The notes under the pieces are model-generated. The model saw nothing but the letters and a program-made list of their open reading frames with translations, had not been told where the DNA came from and did no database searches. DNA of 64,000 nt from an uncultured Polaribacter sp. (GTDB lineage Bacteria; Bacteroidota; Bacteroidia; Flavobacteriales; Flavobacteriaceae). Both the position numbers and the translations under genes were made by a program. Shown here piece after piece: positions 17,501 through 26,375 of this stretch. Where the stretch lies: contig NZ_CANNFH010000007.1 in NCBI RefSeq assembly GCF_947503875.1, positions 1 to 64,000 on the forward strand, given 5' to 3'. Numbering within the stretch: the stretch's first letter is position 1; every line of letters starts with the position of its first letter.

Positions 17501-17518
17501 TGTACATATATTTGTACA
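17501..17518 (+). promoter_or_regulatory. Probable YefM/YoeB operator: two TGTACA boxes 12 bp apart
   Basis: TGTACA occurs at 17501-17506 and 17513-17518, with a centre-to-centre spacing of exactly 12 bp, 18 bp upstream of the antitoxin ATG. In Escherichia coli the yefM-yoeB operator is known to contain paired palindromes with TGTACA cores at this spacing, bound by YefM with YoeB as corepressor. The match in both hexamer and geometry supports autoregulation here. Confidence 0.8.
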
Positions 17519-17535
17519 ATATAAAATACAAAATT

Positions 17536-17790
17536 ATGCAAATAGCAACTGTTTCTGACTTTAGGAAAGATATTAAAAGGTACTTGGACAGAGTAGCAAA
17601 GAATTTTGAGACTCTAATTATCAACAGAGGAAAAGATTCTGGAATTGTAGTGATGTCTTTAGAAGAATATAACTCTTTAATGGCTACCAATCATGAGCTT
17701 TCATCTCGAAAAAATGAACTAAGATTAGACGCTGCAATTGAAAAATTAAAAAGCGGAAAGACTTTAGACAAAGATCTAATCGAAAATTAA
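17536..17790 (+). CDS. yefM: Antitoxin, YefM (Phd/YefM family)
   Basis: An 84-residue antitoxin starting at the ATG at 17536 (MQIATVSDFRKDIKRYLDRV). An upstream TTG at 17500 is in frame but lies in the operator. The N-terminal Phd/YefM DNA-binding fold and the conserved GIVVMSLEEYNSLM segment are present. The C-terminal part, KLKSGKTLDKDLIEN, should wrap the toxin. The gene ends one base before the yoeB start codon, so the two are translationally coupled, and it likely represses its own promoter through the TGTACA boxes. Confidence 0.93.
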   Translation: MQIATVSDFRKDIKRYLDRVAKNFETLIINRGKDSGIVVMSLEEYNSLMATNHELSSRKNELRLDAAIEKLKSGKTLDKDLIEN

Positions 17791-17791
17791 G

Positions 17792-18049
17792 ATGAAGTAT
17801 ACATTCGTTGATGAATCTTGGGAAGATTATTTATATTGGCAAAAAATCGATAAGAAAAAACTAAAAAAGATCAATGAAATTCTTAAAGATATTGCTCGAA
17901 ATCCTTTTGATGGAATTGGAAAACCAGAACCTTTAAAGCATAAATATGCTGGATTTTGGTCAAGAAGAATAGATAGCGAACATCGATTGATTTATCAATA
18001 CAAAGAAGGAGAAATTTTAATTGCAAAATGTAGGTTCCATTACGATTAA
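17792..18049 (+). CDS. yoeB: Toxin, YoeB mRNA interferase
   Basis: An 85-residue ribosome-dependent endoribonuclease of the RelE superfamily. The fold is recognisable from FVDESWEDYLYWQKIDKKKL, the conserved GKPEPLKH and the C-terminal FWSRRIDSEHRLIYQY...CRFHYD. The C-terminal His-Tyr pair and the Arg of SRRI occupy the positions of the E. coli YoeB catalytic residues, and the length is the same as the family norm, so it should be active. Directly downstream of the yefM antitoxin. Confidence 0.94.
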   Translation: MKYTFVDESWEDYLYWQKIDKKKLKKINEILKDIARNPFDGIGKPEPLKHKYAGFWSRRIDSEHRLIYQYKEGEILIAKCRFHYD

Positions 18050-18235
18050 AAAATAGTACTAAAAGTTAACTTATATGCTATAAATTTTAAGCTATTAATC
18101 AATAGCCCTGAAAAGAACCTAATTAATCGTTTACTTTTTTCAAAAGGTTTTTTTACTAATCCAAACCAAGCACTTACTCATTATTACTTTTACACTTAAA
18201 ACAATTTAAATATTTTTGAATTAAAATCTAATTTT

Positions 18236-18952
18236 ATGAAAAAAATAATTGTTTTTATACTCGCTTTACTTCTGTTTAGTTGTCAACAAAAAGAGAAAAC
18301 ACCATTAGATAAATATGCTTTTGCTGTGGGAACTTTAGGCGATTACATGGGACGTGAAAAACATGAAACTGAAAAAGATTTGGTAGAGAAATACCATCCA
18401 TCAGAGAAAAAATTATATACAAAGATGGATGCTATGTTTCAAAATTTATATACAGATTTGAAACTAACTATTTTTGAAAATAACAAAACTGATTATATTA
18501 GATATGAACTTCGTTCCAAAAAACTAAAAGATACCTTAGACGCTTATTATACTTATAAATATTCTGGACGTGGAACAGCTAAAAAATACATTGATTTTGA
18601 TGCTGTAAATATCGACTCGTTAATAAAGTCTAAGAATTTCATTCAAGAAAATTATGATAGCATTTTTGTTGGAAGCTTAAAATCAAACGTTTTTAAAACG
18701 AACAAACAAAAATTATCTTTTATCACTGGAGCTTATGTTAGATATGGTTCTCAATTAGATTCTCTGCATCAAATAAGTGTTGCAAATTCTACAAGTAAAG
18801 TTAAAACCTTAGAAATTTTGCTGAACGATATTGGCTGTACCAATGTTGTTTATGAAGTGAGACCAGCAATTCCTTATGGACATAAAGTTCTTTTTAAACC
18901 TACTTTAAAGTTAACAAGTTATTTTGAAAAATATGATTTTTTGAAGAAATAA
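18236..18952 (+). CDS. Unrecognised lipoprotein
   Basis: A 238-residue protein with a lipoprotein signal (MKKIIVFILALLLFSCQQK, lipobox LLFSC, Cys17). The mature part is highly charged and mostly helical, with Tyr-rich stretches such as DTLDAYYTYKYSGRG. No family is recognised. It lies between the toxin-antitoxin pair and the sugar isomerase-like gene, with a 186-bp spacer upstream and a 60-bp spacer downstream, so it is probably monocistronic. Confidence 0.7.
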   Translation: MKKIIVFILALLLFSCQQKEKTPLDKYAFAVGTLGDYMGREKHETEKDLVEKYHPSEKKLYTKMDAMFQNLYTDLKLTIFENNKTDYIRYELRSKKLKDTLDAYYTYKYSGRGTAKKYIDFDAVNIDSLIKSKNFIQENYDSIFVGSLKSNVFKTNKQKLSFITGAYVRYGSQLDSLHQISVANSTSKVKTLEILLNDIGCTNVVYEVRPAIPYGHKVLFKPTLKLTSYFEKYDFLKK

Positions 18953-19012
18953 GCAATATCCAACTAGATTTATTATCGTTATCTTGCTTAAAATTAAATC
19001 ATAATCTTAACA

Positions 19013-19978
19013 ATGCCTAAATCTTCTTACAACTCTTCTAGAAGAAATTTTACAAAATTAGCAGCTACCGCTTTTGTTGGTATGCCACTACTCTCTTTTC
19101 AAAATGGTTTTGATGATGATGTTACAGATGTTCCAAAAAAAATGGACATTCACTTATTTTCTAAACATTTACAATTTTTGGAGTATGATGAAATGGCTAA
19201 AGTTGCTGCAGAAATGGGTTTTAATGGTTTGGACTTAACCGTTCGTAAAAACGGACATGTATTACCTGAAAATGTAAAAACGGATTTACCAAAAGCAGTT
19301 AAAGCCATCAAAAAACAAGGTTTAACCACTAAAATGATGACTACCAATGTCTGGGATGTCAATGATTTGACAAATCAAAATGTATTAAAAACAGCAAGTA
19401 ATTTAGGATTTACACATTATAGAACCAATTGGTTAAAATACCCAGAAAATAAATCGATAGAAGAAAGTCAGCTTTTATTTGGTAAACAAGCCAAAGTTTT
19501 AGAAATCTTAAATAAAAAGTTGGGTATTATTGGAGGCTATCAAAATCATACAGGCAAAAATGTAGGCGCCCCAATTTGGGATTTAATTCCCATTTTAGAA
19601 GCCACAAAAGGCGAGTTTATTGGCAGTCAGTATGATATTAGACATGCAGTTATAGAAGGAGGAGAAAGTTGGGAATTGGGTTTAAAAGTTATAAAGCCGT
19701 ACATCAATTCCATTGTTATAAAAGATGTAAAATGGAGCAAAGTAAAAGGCAAATGGAAACCTGTTAGTGTACCAATGGGCAAAGGTATGGTAGATTTTAA
19801 ACGTTATTTTAAGTTGCTTAAAAAGTACAACATTAACGTACCTGTTTCTTTGCATGTAGAACACGATTTAGGTGGTGCAGAAAAAGGACGCAAATCGATT
19901 ACAATACCTAAAGAAGAAGTTCTAAAACGTATACAAAAGGATTTGAACTATTTACAAGAAGTTTGGAAAACTGTTTAA
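19013..19978 (+). CDS. Sugar phosphate isomerase/epimerase-like TIM-barrel protein with Tat-like signal
   Basis: A 321-residue protein. The N-terminus contains SRRNFTKLAATAFVGMPLLS, a twin-arginine-type signal, suggesting export folded. The body matches the AP endonuclease 2 / xylose isomerase-like TIM barrel: FNGLDLTVRKNGHV near the first strands, IIGGYQNHTG, QYDIRHAVIEGG, and late VSLHVEHDLGG with probable metal-binding His and Glu residues. These proteins act on sugars or related polyols; the substrate is unknown. It converges with the metallophosphatase gene, whose stop lies 6 bp beyond its own. Confidence 0.85.
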   Translation: MPKSSYNSSRRNFTKLAATAFVGMPLLSFQNGFDDDVTDVPKKMDIHLFSKHLQFLEYDEMAKVAAEMGFNGLDLTVRKNGHVLPENVKTDLPKAVKAIKKQGLTTKMMTTNVWDVNDLTNQNVLKTASNLGFTHYRTNWLKYPENKSIEESQLLFGKQAKVLEILNKKLGIIGGYQNHTGKNVGAPIWDLIPILEATKGEFIGSQYDIRHAVIEGGESWELGLKVIKPYINSIVIKDVKWSKVKGKWKPVSVPMGKGMVDFKRYFKLLKKYNINVPVSLHVEHDLGGAEKGRKSITIPKEEVLKRIQKDLNYLQEVWKTV

Positions 19979-19984
19979 TGTATT

Positions 19985-20899
19985 TTAAACTAAAATTGTT
20001 GTTCCAGAGCTTGTTTTGTTATTGTTTTCATCAAAATAAAAATCAATTCTACCTAAATTAACACCATAAGCACCAACTTGATTTACTAAGATGTTTTTAT
20101 CATCTAAATTCTTCACCAATGTTGGTTTAGGTAAAAAAGTATGTGTGTGTCCACCAATAATTAAATCGATATTTTTTGTAATTTTTGCTAAATTTAAATC
20201 AGATATTTTATTAGGATTATTCTTGTAATAATACCCCAAATGCGATAGATAAATAATCAAATCACACTTTTCAATATTTTTTAACTTTGCTGTAATATCT
20301 TGTGTTACAGTTACAGGATCTAAATATTTGGTTTCTTTGTACATTTTTTTACCAACCAAACCTTCTAACTCTACTCCTAGTCCAAAGATTCCTATTTTAA
20401 TGTCGTCTTTAACAATAATTTTATAAGGTTTAACATGTGTGTCTAAAACGGTATTTTTAAAATCGTAATTTGCAGCAACAAAGTCGAATTTTGCATTTGG
20501 CAATTGTTTATACAAACCTTCTATTGAGTTGTCAAAATCGTGATTTCCAATAGTGGCAACATCATATTTTAACATACTCATCAATTTAAATTCTAGTTCA
20601 CCTCCAAAATAATTAAAATACGGTGTTCCTTGAAAAATATCGCCAGCATCTAACAACAACGTGTTTTTATTTTCGTGCCTAACTTGTTCTATTAAAGTAG
20701 CTCTTCTTGCCACTCCTCCTCTATTTGGGTTTCTATTATGCGTTGGTTTAAAGGGCTCTATATGACTATGTGTATCATTTGTATGTAAAATTGTAATGTG
20801 TTTTTTCGCAGTGGTTTCTAAGGTTGGTAAAACCAGACCATTTGCCATCGCTAAAGCGGATGCATTTCCTAATTGTTTTATAAATTTTCTTCTTTTCAT
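19985..20899 (-). CDS. Bifunctional metallophosphatase/5'-nucleotidase, catalytic domain only
   Basis: A 304-residue calcineurin-like phosphoesterase with an RR-containing N-terminus (MKRRKFIKQLGNASALAMAN). Dimetal-binding motifs are visible: ILHTNDTHSHIEPF, LLLDAGDIFQGTPYF, TIGNHDFDNS and LIIGGHTHTF. This is the catalytic half of the UshA-type 5'-nucleotidase family; the substrate-specificity half is encoded by the adjacent upstream gene (20902-21657). The spacing is only 2 nt, so the two are almost certainly co-translated and probably act together in the periplasm on nucleotides. Confidence 0.92.
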   Translation of the reverse strand: MKRRKFIKQLGNASALAMANGLVLPTLETTAKKHITILHTNDTHSHIEPFKPTHNRNPNRGGVARRATLIEQVRHENKNTLLLDAGDIFQGTPYFNYFGGELEFKLMSMLKYDVATIGNHDFDNSIEGLYKQLPNAKFDFVAANYDFKNTVLDTHVKPYKIIVKDDIKIGIFGLGVELEGLVGKKMYKETKYLDPVTVTQDITAKLKNIEKCDLIIYLSHLGYYYKNNPNKISDLNLAKITKNIDLIIGGHTHTFLPKPTLVKNLDDKNILVNQVGAYGVNLGRIDFYFDENNNKTSSGTTILV

Positions 20900-20901
20900 A
20901 A

Positions 20902-21657
20902 TTATTGAACAATTATACGATTATCAATTACAGCTTTCAATTCCACTTCCTTTTCAAAATAAGCGATAATAGCATCCCTTATTTTGTAATTCAATTTTGT
21001 TAGAGAAATTGGGTTTTTAAAGAAATTCATACGATCTCCACCCGTTTGTAAATAATCTGATGTTAAAACCCTATAATTCTTGTTTTTATCAAACTTTTTA
21101 CCATTAATTAGTAAGTCAAAATCATCATTAATAATGGTTAATTGAATCTGTTTAGATAATGGATGTGCAGTTTTATTTTGAATAAGATAATTAACAAGTT
21201 CAATAATTTTTTCTCTAGATAATTCAACTACCACAAACTCGTTTTCAAAAGGCATCAATTTAAAGGCACTTTCTTTGGTAACATTTCCTGCAGAAATTGG
21301 CGCACGCAAACCACCACTGTTAAACATTGCAAAATCTATGTTTTGTTTGGTTTTTTGTTGATAAATGGGATTTGCCATCTCATAGGATAAATCTGCTATT
21401 AGATTTCCTAAAGTACTTTGCATGCCAATCGCTTTTTTGGTTATATCTACAGCTGTTTTTGTCAAAACACGATTCATTTCACTCACCATCTTTTCTTTGT
21501 AAGGCGCTATCATACTATCTATTTTAGCATCAGCAACTAAAGTGCTATCAATAGCGATATTTTTAGCTGTAATTTTAGTAAGATTTTTAGGCGAAGTTGT
21601 TGCTGTATTGCAAGAAATAGCTAAAAGTAAAAAACAAATAAAAGAGATGTATTTCAT
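20902..21657 (-). CDS. 5'-nucleotidase C-terminal-domain lipoprotein
   Basis: A 251-residue lipoprotein (lipobox LLAISC, Cys16) corresponding to the C-terminal, nucleotide-recognition domain of UshA-like 5'-nucleotidases. MFNSGGLRAPISAGNVT, FKLMPFENEFVVVELS and LTSDYLQTGGDRMNFF are the recognisable segments. It precedes the catalytic-domain gene, so the two halves of the usual single polypeptide are split and in reverse order. It is likely anchored in the outer or inner membrane and forms a complex with the catalytic protein. Confidence 0.9.
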   Translation of the reverse strand: MKYISFICFLLLAISCNTATTSPKNLTKITAKNIAIDSTLVADAKIDSMIAPYKEKMVSEMNRVLTKTAVDITKKAIGMQSTLGNLIADLSYEMANPIYQQKTKQNIDFAMFNSGGLRAPISAGNVTKESAFKLMPFENEFVVVELSREKIIELVNYLIQNKTAHPLSKQIQLTIINDDFDLLINGKKFDKNKNYRVLTSDYLQTGGDRMNFFKNPISLTKLNYKIRDAIIAYFEKEVELKAVIDNRIIVQ

Positions 21658-21756
21658 TGGTTATGGTTGAATTTTTAAAATAATATATTTTTAATTAATG
21701 CTCCAAATAATGCGTGTTTGAGAGCAGTTACATCCTAAATTTTCAAATAGAACAAG

Positions 21757-21781
21757 TTCTCGACTGCGCTCAACCTGACAG
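21757..21781. repeat. Dispersed palindromic repeat half-element
   Basis: AGTTCTCGACTGCGCTCAAC followed by CTGACA matches the TTTCTCGACTGCGCT...ATGACA end of the 114-bp repeat and the 44010-44074 copy. It lies in the 147-bp spacer between two minus-strand genes. Confidence 0.65.
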
Positions 21782-21804
21782 TTTAAATTAATTTAGATCA
21801 AGTT

Positions 21805-22347
21805 CTAAGGCACTAAAAAACTGCCTTCAAAACCACTTTCTGTTTTATCAAATGCAACTCTAATATGGTTTGGGCGTTTCAATTGCAAATATTCAATATG
21901 TGTTGGTATAATTTTTATAATGCAAAAATTAGGTTCATTATCACTATAATTTACAGCATCTGGATTCCTAATTTTAGAGCCAGGAGCCAGATCTGTGGTA
22001 TAATCTTTCTTGGCATTTTCTCCAACCGTGTTCCAATATGGTTTTAATTCCTCTTTATCTGTAATTACAATTGCTTTACCATCTAAACGAATTTGTAATA
22101 ACTTTTTAGGGTGATAAAACAAGGCGCTTACATTACTATTTTCTTTAATATGCGCTACTTTTTCAGACCTTGTATCTGTGTAAATAATCGTAGTAAAATC
22201 TGGTAATACTTTTCTTAAAACAACAGTTCTTAATCTTAAATTATTCTTTTGAAGTGTTCCAAAAGTAAAATAACGAAATGGATGTTTTCTTTTACTAAAT
22301 CCATTGATCAATTCGTGCTTTAAATTTTCTAAAATTTCTGGAATCAT
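21805..22347 (-). CDS. Pyridoxamine 5'-phosphate oxidase-like FMN-binding protein
   Basis: A 180-residue flavin-binding split-barrel protein. The segments RTVVLRKVLPDFTTIIYTDTRSEKV and ALFYHPKKLLQIRLDGKAIV match the PNPOx-like family, and the C-terminal part holds HIEYLQLKRPNHIRVAF. It is shorter than the PdxH enzymes (about 215 residues) and lacks their C-terminal dimerisation region, so it is more likely a general FMN-dependent family member than true pdxH. It is 37 bp downstream of the start of nothing else on its strand, so probably its own unit. Confidence 0.82.
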   Translation of the reverse strand: MIPEILENLKHELINGFSKRKHPFRYFTFGTLQKNNLRLRTVVLRKVLPDFTTIIYTDTRSEKVAHIKENSNVSALFYHPKKLLQIRLDGKAIVITDKEELKPYWNTVGENAKKDYTTDLAPGSKIRNPDAVNYSDNEPNFCIIKIIPTHIEYLQLKRPNHIRVAFDKTESGFEGSFLVP

Positions 22348-22383
22348 ATTTTTTAAATGCTACTTTTTTTTTAAATTTTGAAT

Positions 22384-24921
22384 TTAGACTTCTTTTCTCA
22401 ATACCTCTAAAGGCGGACTTTTTATTACCGATTTTAAATTAATCAACCCAATAAAAACTACTAAAAGGGTAATTATTGGTAGAAAAACAACAAACGGAAT
22501 TGCAGACGGAACAAAAGGTTCTTTAAAAACTAATGTTGCCAATAATTGACTAGAAATTAGAGAAAGTAAAATACCCGTTAAACTACCTAAAACACCCAAA
22601 TAAATATATTCTAAAGCCGTAATTTTTAAAATTTGCTTACTTTTTGCGCCTAAAGTTCTTAATAGTACACTTTCTTTTACACGTTGATATTTGCTATTTC
22701 CTACAGAGCCAATCAACACAATAAAACCAGTAAGAATACTAAAAAACGCCATAAAATTAACAATCCAACTTACTTTGCTTAAAATATCTTCTACAATGGT
22801 AAATACCTGTCTTAAATCTAAAATAGTAACATTGGGAAATTTTTGTACCAAATCTCTTTGCAAGTCTGCCGCACTTTCTGCTGATGGTGCAAAAGTAGAA
22901 ATCACATTAAATTGCGGTGCATTTTCTAAAACTCCTTCAGGAAATAACACCATAAAATTCACTTGCATACTACTCCAATCTACTTTTCTAATACTGCCAA
23001 CAAAAGTTTCTAATACCAAACCTTGTATGTTAAAAGTTAAAGCGTCTCCTATTTTTAAATTGGCATCTGTTGCCAAATTATCAGAAATAGAAACGTAGAC
23101 AGGTTTGTCATCTTCTTTTTTTCCTAGATAATTTCCTGCTATCACTTCTTCTGTTTCGCTTAATTCAGCTCTATACGTAACTCTAAATTCTCTATTCAGC
23201 ATCCATTTTCGCATGCTAATTGTAGTATCTTTTCTAATTTCGTTGGCTGTTTTTCCTTGCATTGCTGCAATTCGCATTGTAATAATGGGTATATTATCAA
23301 TAACCTCTAAATTTCTATTTTCAAAATTAGCAACTAAGTCTTTTGCTTGGTTTTTTTGTACATCTAACAAAATAATATTTGCTTCTGTTTTTTTACTGTT
23401 GATGTTCGTTTTTGCTAATAAAATATCCTTCGTAAAATACAAGGTACTTATTAGAAAAGTACCAAAACCAATGGCTAAAACCAATACTAAAGTCTGGTTG
23501 TTTGGTCTAAATAGATTCAATAAACTTTGTCTGCTTGCAAATCCCCACGAAGTGGGAAAATACTTTTTAACCAATTGTATAAAAAGCATGGATACTCCAG
23601 TAATTATGGCAAATATGATGCAAATGGCCAGCGTAAAGAAAAATCCATTTTTAGCGTCTTTTAGCATCCAAAAAGAAAACAAAAAGATGAATCCTAAAAT
23701 GGCTAAAAATACTATTATTCGTGCTTTTTTTGGTTTTTGATGGTTTTCTTCTTGTCCTCTTAAAACTTCTAAAGGAGAAACATACCATGTACCTAATAGA
23801 GGTAATAAGGCAAATAAAACGGACATTAAAATCCCTAATATAATTCCCATTACAATAGGCTGATATGAGATACTTATTTCTACAGAAAAAGGTAAAAACT
23901 CTTGTAAAATATAAGGAAAAGCATATTGTAAGCCTGTACCAATTAATGCACCAATTAATCCGCCAATAAAGCCAACACAAATAATTTGCAATAAGTATAT
24001 GATAAAGGTCTGTTTTCTAGAAGCGCCTAAACATTTTAAAATAGCAACATTTTTTAGTTTTTCTTTAATGTAAATATGTACAGCACTTGCAATACCAATA
24101 CAACCTAATAATAAGGCAATAAAAGCAACTAAATTTAAAAAACGCCCCACATTATCATACCTTTTGCCTAATCTTTGGCTTGTACTTGTATGCGTATCTA
24201 AATCTGCATTTTCTGCATCTAAAATAGTATCTATTTTTTTATTTAACAACTCCAAATCCATTTCTGGAGCCTTAAAGAAATATTGGTATTCTTTTCTACT
24301 TCCTAATTGTAATAAATCGGTTTTTTCTAAATAAGAAAAAGGAATTAAAACTGTTGGTGCAATAGAAGAAGAAATTGCTGTGCTGCCAGGAATTGCTTTT
24401 AACGCACCAATAATAGGAAAAGTTACCTTACCTAATTTTATAGAATCACCAGGGTTTAAATTGTATTGCAACAACAAAGTGGCATCCACCAAGGCACCTC
24501 CTAGTTTTTGATAGTTTTCTCCTGCACTTTTAGGAACTGAAGTTAACTTTCCATAAAACGGAAAATTACCTTCCATAGCTCTAACTTTTACCAATTTTGT
24601 ACTTTCTCTTTTTGGAAAAAGTGCCATAGAAACAAAATTTACTTCAGAAGCATCTGCACCCAAAGAGTCTATTATTTTTAAAACTTTTTTTGAAGGTGTT
24701 TTACGAGCATCAATAGTAAAATCTGCGCCCATTAAAGACTTAGATTGTTTTTTTATGTTCTGTTTTAAATTATTGCTAAACAATTGAATGGAAACTACAG
24801 CAGCAATGCCCAAAACAATAGATGCCATAAATAATAACAATCGAGATAGACTTGCTTTGCCATCTCTCCAAGCCATTTTTAAAAGCCAATTAAAAGGTGT
24901 TTTTGATGTATTTTTATGCAT
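22384..24921 (-). CDS. ABC transporter permease, YbbP-type (FtsX/MacB fold)
   Basis: 845 residues from the ATG at 24921, which overlaps the upstream ATPase stop by 8 nt (shared ATGCATAA). The longer frame to 24960 would lie deeper inside the ATPase gene. Architecture: one N-terminal membrane helix (RLLLFMASIVLGIAAVVSI), a large periplasmic MacB-like domain, a three-helix FtsX block near 270-400 with the KCLGASRKQTFIIYLLQ coupling motif, a second block in the middle, another periplasmic domain, and a final FtsX block with RTLGAKSKQILKITALEYI. This is the layout of E. coli YbbP. Substrate is unknown; such exporters often move lipids or lipid-linked molecules. Confidence 0.9.
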   Translation of the reverse strand: MHKNTSKTPFNWLLKMAWRDGKASLSRLLLFMASIVLGIAAVVSIQLFSNNLKQNIKKQSKSLMGADFTIDARKTPSKKVLKIIDSLGADASEVNFVSMALFPKRESTKLVKVRAMEGNFPFYGKLTSVPKSAGENYQKLGGALVDATLLLQYNLNPGDSIKLGKVTFPIIGALKAIPGSTAISSSIAPTVLIPFSYLEKTDLLQLGSRKEYQYFFKAPEMDLELLNKKIDTILDAENADLDTHTSTSQRLGKRYDNVGRFLNLVAFIALLLGCIGIASAVHIYIKEKLKNVAILKCLGASRKQTFIIYLLQIICVGFIGGLIGALIGTGLQYAFPYILQEFLPFSVEISISYQPIVMGIILGILMSVLFALLPLLGTWYVSPLEVLRGQEENHQKPKKARIIVFLAILGFIFLFSFWMLKDAKNGFFFTLAICIIFAIITGVSMLFIQLVKKYFPTSWGFASRQSLLNLFRPNNQTLVLVLAIGFGTFLISTLYFTKDILLAKTNINSKKTEANIILLDVQKNQAKDLVANFENRNLEVIDNIPIITMRIAAMQGKTANEIRKDTTISMRKWMLNREFRVTYRAELSETEEVIAGNYLGKKEDDKPVYVSISDNLATDANLKIGDALTFNIQGLVLETFVGSIRKVDWSSMQVNFMVLFPEGVLENAPQFNVISTFAPSAESAADLQRDLVQKFPNVTILDLRQVFTIVEDILSKVSWIVNFMAFFSILTGFIVLIGSVGNSKYQRVKESVLLRTLGAKSKQILKITALEYIYLGVLGSLTGILLSLISSQLLATLVFKEPFVPSAIPFVVFLPIITLLVVFIGLINLKSVIKSPPLEVLRKEV

Positions 24922-25609
24922 GAATTTCAGCAGTTTTTTCGTTTGCAATAATTTTACCACCTTTTAAACGTAAAATTTGTTGGGTTCTATTGGCCAATTC
25001 TAAATCGTGCGTTATAATTACCAAAGTTGTGCCTGCTTCTTTGTTTAATTCAAACAATAACTGAATTACTTTTTCACCAGTTTCTTCATCTAAATTTCCT
25101 GTAGGTTCATCTGCAAATAAAATAGACGGTTTGTTAGCAAATGCTCTTGCCAATGCCACTCTTTGTTGTTCTCCACCAGATAATTGAGTTGGATAATGCT
25201 GTAATCTATCTGCTAAACCAACTTTGGTTAACAGTTCAATTCCGGTTTTAGCCGCATTTTTAACTCCTTGTAATTCTAAAGGCACAATTACATTTTCTAA
25301 AGCTGTTAACGTGGGTAATAATTGAAAATTCTGAAAGATAAAACCAACTTCTTTATTACGTAAAGCAGCTCTTTCATCTTCATTTAAGTTTTCTAAATTG
25401 GTGCCACACAATTCAATTTTACCTGTGGTTGGGTAGTCTAAACCAGCACACAAACCTAACAAAGTAGTTTTTCCACTTCCAGAAGGACCAACTATAGAAA
25501 AAACACTTCCTTTTTCTACTTCAAAAGAAATATTGTTAAGAACTGTTAATTGTTTAGAACCACTGCTATAAGTCTTCTCTAACTGCTGAATCTTTAATAT
25601 CTTTGACAT
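24914..25609 (-). CDS. ABC transporter ATP-binding protein, YbbA-type (LolD/MacB group)
   Basis: 231 residues from the ATG at 25609 ([14 protein letters not shown]); the frame is open upstream to 25672 but that stretch is not homologous and would run into the divergent esterase. Walker A is [12 protein letters not shown], the signature [16 protein letters not shown], Walker [14 protein letters not shown], and the H-loop LVIITHD. Complete and canonical. Energises the permease encoded immediately downstream with overlapping stop and start. Divergent from the TesA-like esterase, the same arrangement as tesA-ybbA-ybbP in E. coli. Confidence 0.95.
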   Translation of the reverse strand: MSKILKIQQLEKTYSSGSKQLTVLNNISFEVEKGSVFSIVGPSGSGKTTLLGLCAGLDYPTTGKIELCGTNLENLNEDERAALRNKEVGFIFQNFQLLPTLTALENVIVPLELQGVKNAAKTGIELLTKVGLADRLQHYPTQLSGGEQQRVALARAFANKPSILFADEPTGNLDEETGEKVIQLLFELNKEAGTTLVIITHDLELANRTQQILRLKGGKIIANEKTAEIHA

Positions 25610-25633
25610 TGATCTCTTAATTTTGAAGTAAAA

Positions 25634-26374
25634 ATGAACACATCGAAAAATAATCAATTGAAAATGAAACAAGGCTTTTTAAAACGAGTTATTTTCTTAA
25701 AATTCTGTTATTTTTCTTTGTTGATAGTATTTGTTTCTTGTAAAAATAAAACTGATAAGCCAACGAACTTATCATTTGATTCAAAGCAATCAACTAAAGT
25801 TGTAAAATCCCAAAAAACGACTTCAAAAAAAATTATTTTCTTTGGAGATAGTTTAACGGCTGGCTATGGTTTAGACGATATAAACGATGCTTTTCCTGGC
25901 TTAATTCAGCAAAAAATAGACAGTTTACAATTAAAATATACCGTTGTTAATTCTGGCGTAAGTGGTGAAACCACTGCTGGAGGTAAAAACAGAATAGATT
26001 GGGTTTTAAGCACAAAACCAGACATTTTTATATTAGAATTGGGTGCAAATGATGGTTTACGTGGTTTGCCTTTAAAAGAAACCGAAAAGAATTTACAAAC
26101 CATTATCAGTCGTGTAAAAAAGAAATATCCTGATACAAAAATTGTACTGGCAGGAATGCAAATTCCGCCAAATATGGGTCCAGAATATGCTACAGCTTTC
26201 AAAAACATTTTTCCAAATCTTGCAGCAAAAAACAAATTGGCTTTAGTTCCTTTTTTACTAGAAAATGTAGGTGGAATTTCAGCTTTAAATCAAACTGATG
26301 GCATACACCCAACAGCAGAAGGTCATAGCATTTTAGCAGAAAATGTTTGGATAATTTTAAAAGAAATTTTGTAA
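25634..26374 (+). CDS. SGNH/GDSL-family arylesterase or lysophospholipase, TesA-like lipoprotein
   Basis: 246 residues from the ATG at 25634; a second ATG at 25664 gives a cleaner signal peptide (MKQGFLKRVIFLKFCYFSLL, lipobox VFVSC) and may be the true start. The catalytic blocks are block I IIFFGDSLTAGYGL (Ser), block III LELGANDGLRG (Gly, Asn) and block V QTDGIHPTAEGH (Asp, His). Like TesA it should be an envelope thioesterase/esterase/lysophospholipase, here membrane-anchored. It is divergent from the ybbA/ybbP homologues with 24 bp between starts, so the promoters overlap, and is followed 2 nt later by the DUF2237 gene. Confidence 0.92.
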   Translation: MNTSKNNQLKMKQGFLKRVIFLKFCYFSLLIVFVSCKNKTDKPTNLSFDSKQSTKVVKSQKTTSKKIIFFGDSLTAGYGLDDINDAFPGLIQQKIDSLQLKYTVVNSGVSGETTAGGKNRIDWVLSTKPDIFILELGANDGLRGLPLKETEKNLQTIISRVKKKYPDTKIVLAGMQIPPNMGPEYATAFKNIFPNLAAKNKLALVPFLLENVGGISALNQTDGIHPTAEGHSILAENVWIILKEIL

Positions 26375-26375
26375 T

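Noticed and set aside
17500..17690. Minus-strand frame over the antitoxin gene
   Set aside because: It is the reverse shadow of yefM, which is a clear family match.
22691..23098. 135-codon plus-strand frame inside the YbbP-like gene
   Set aside because: Antisense shadow of a well-supported permease; no domain seen.
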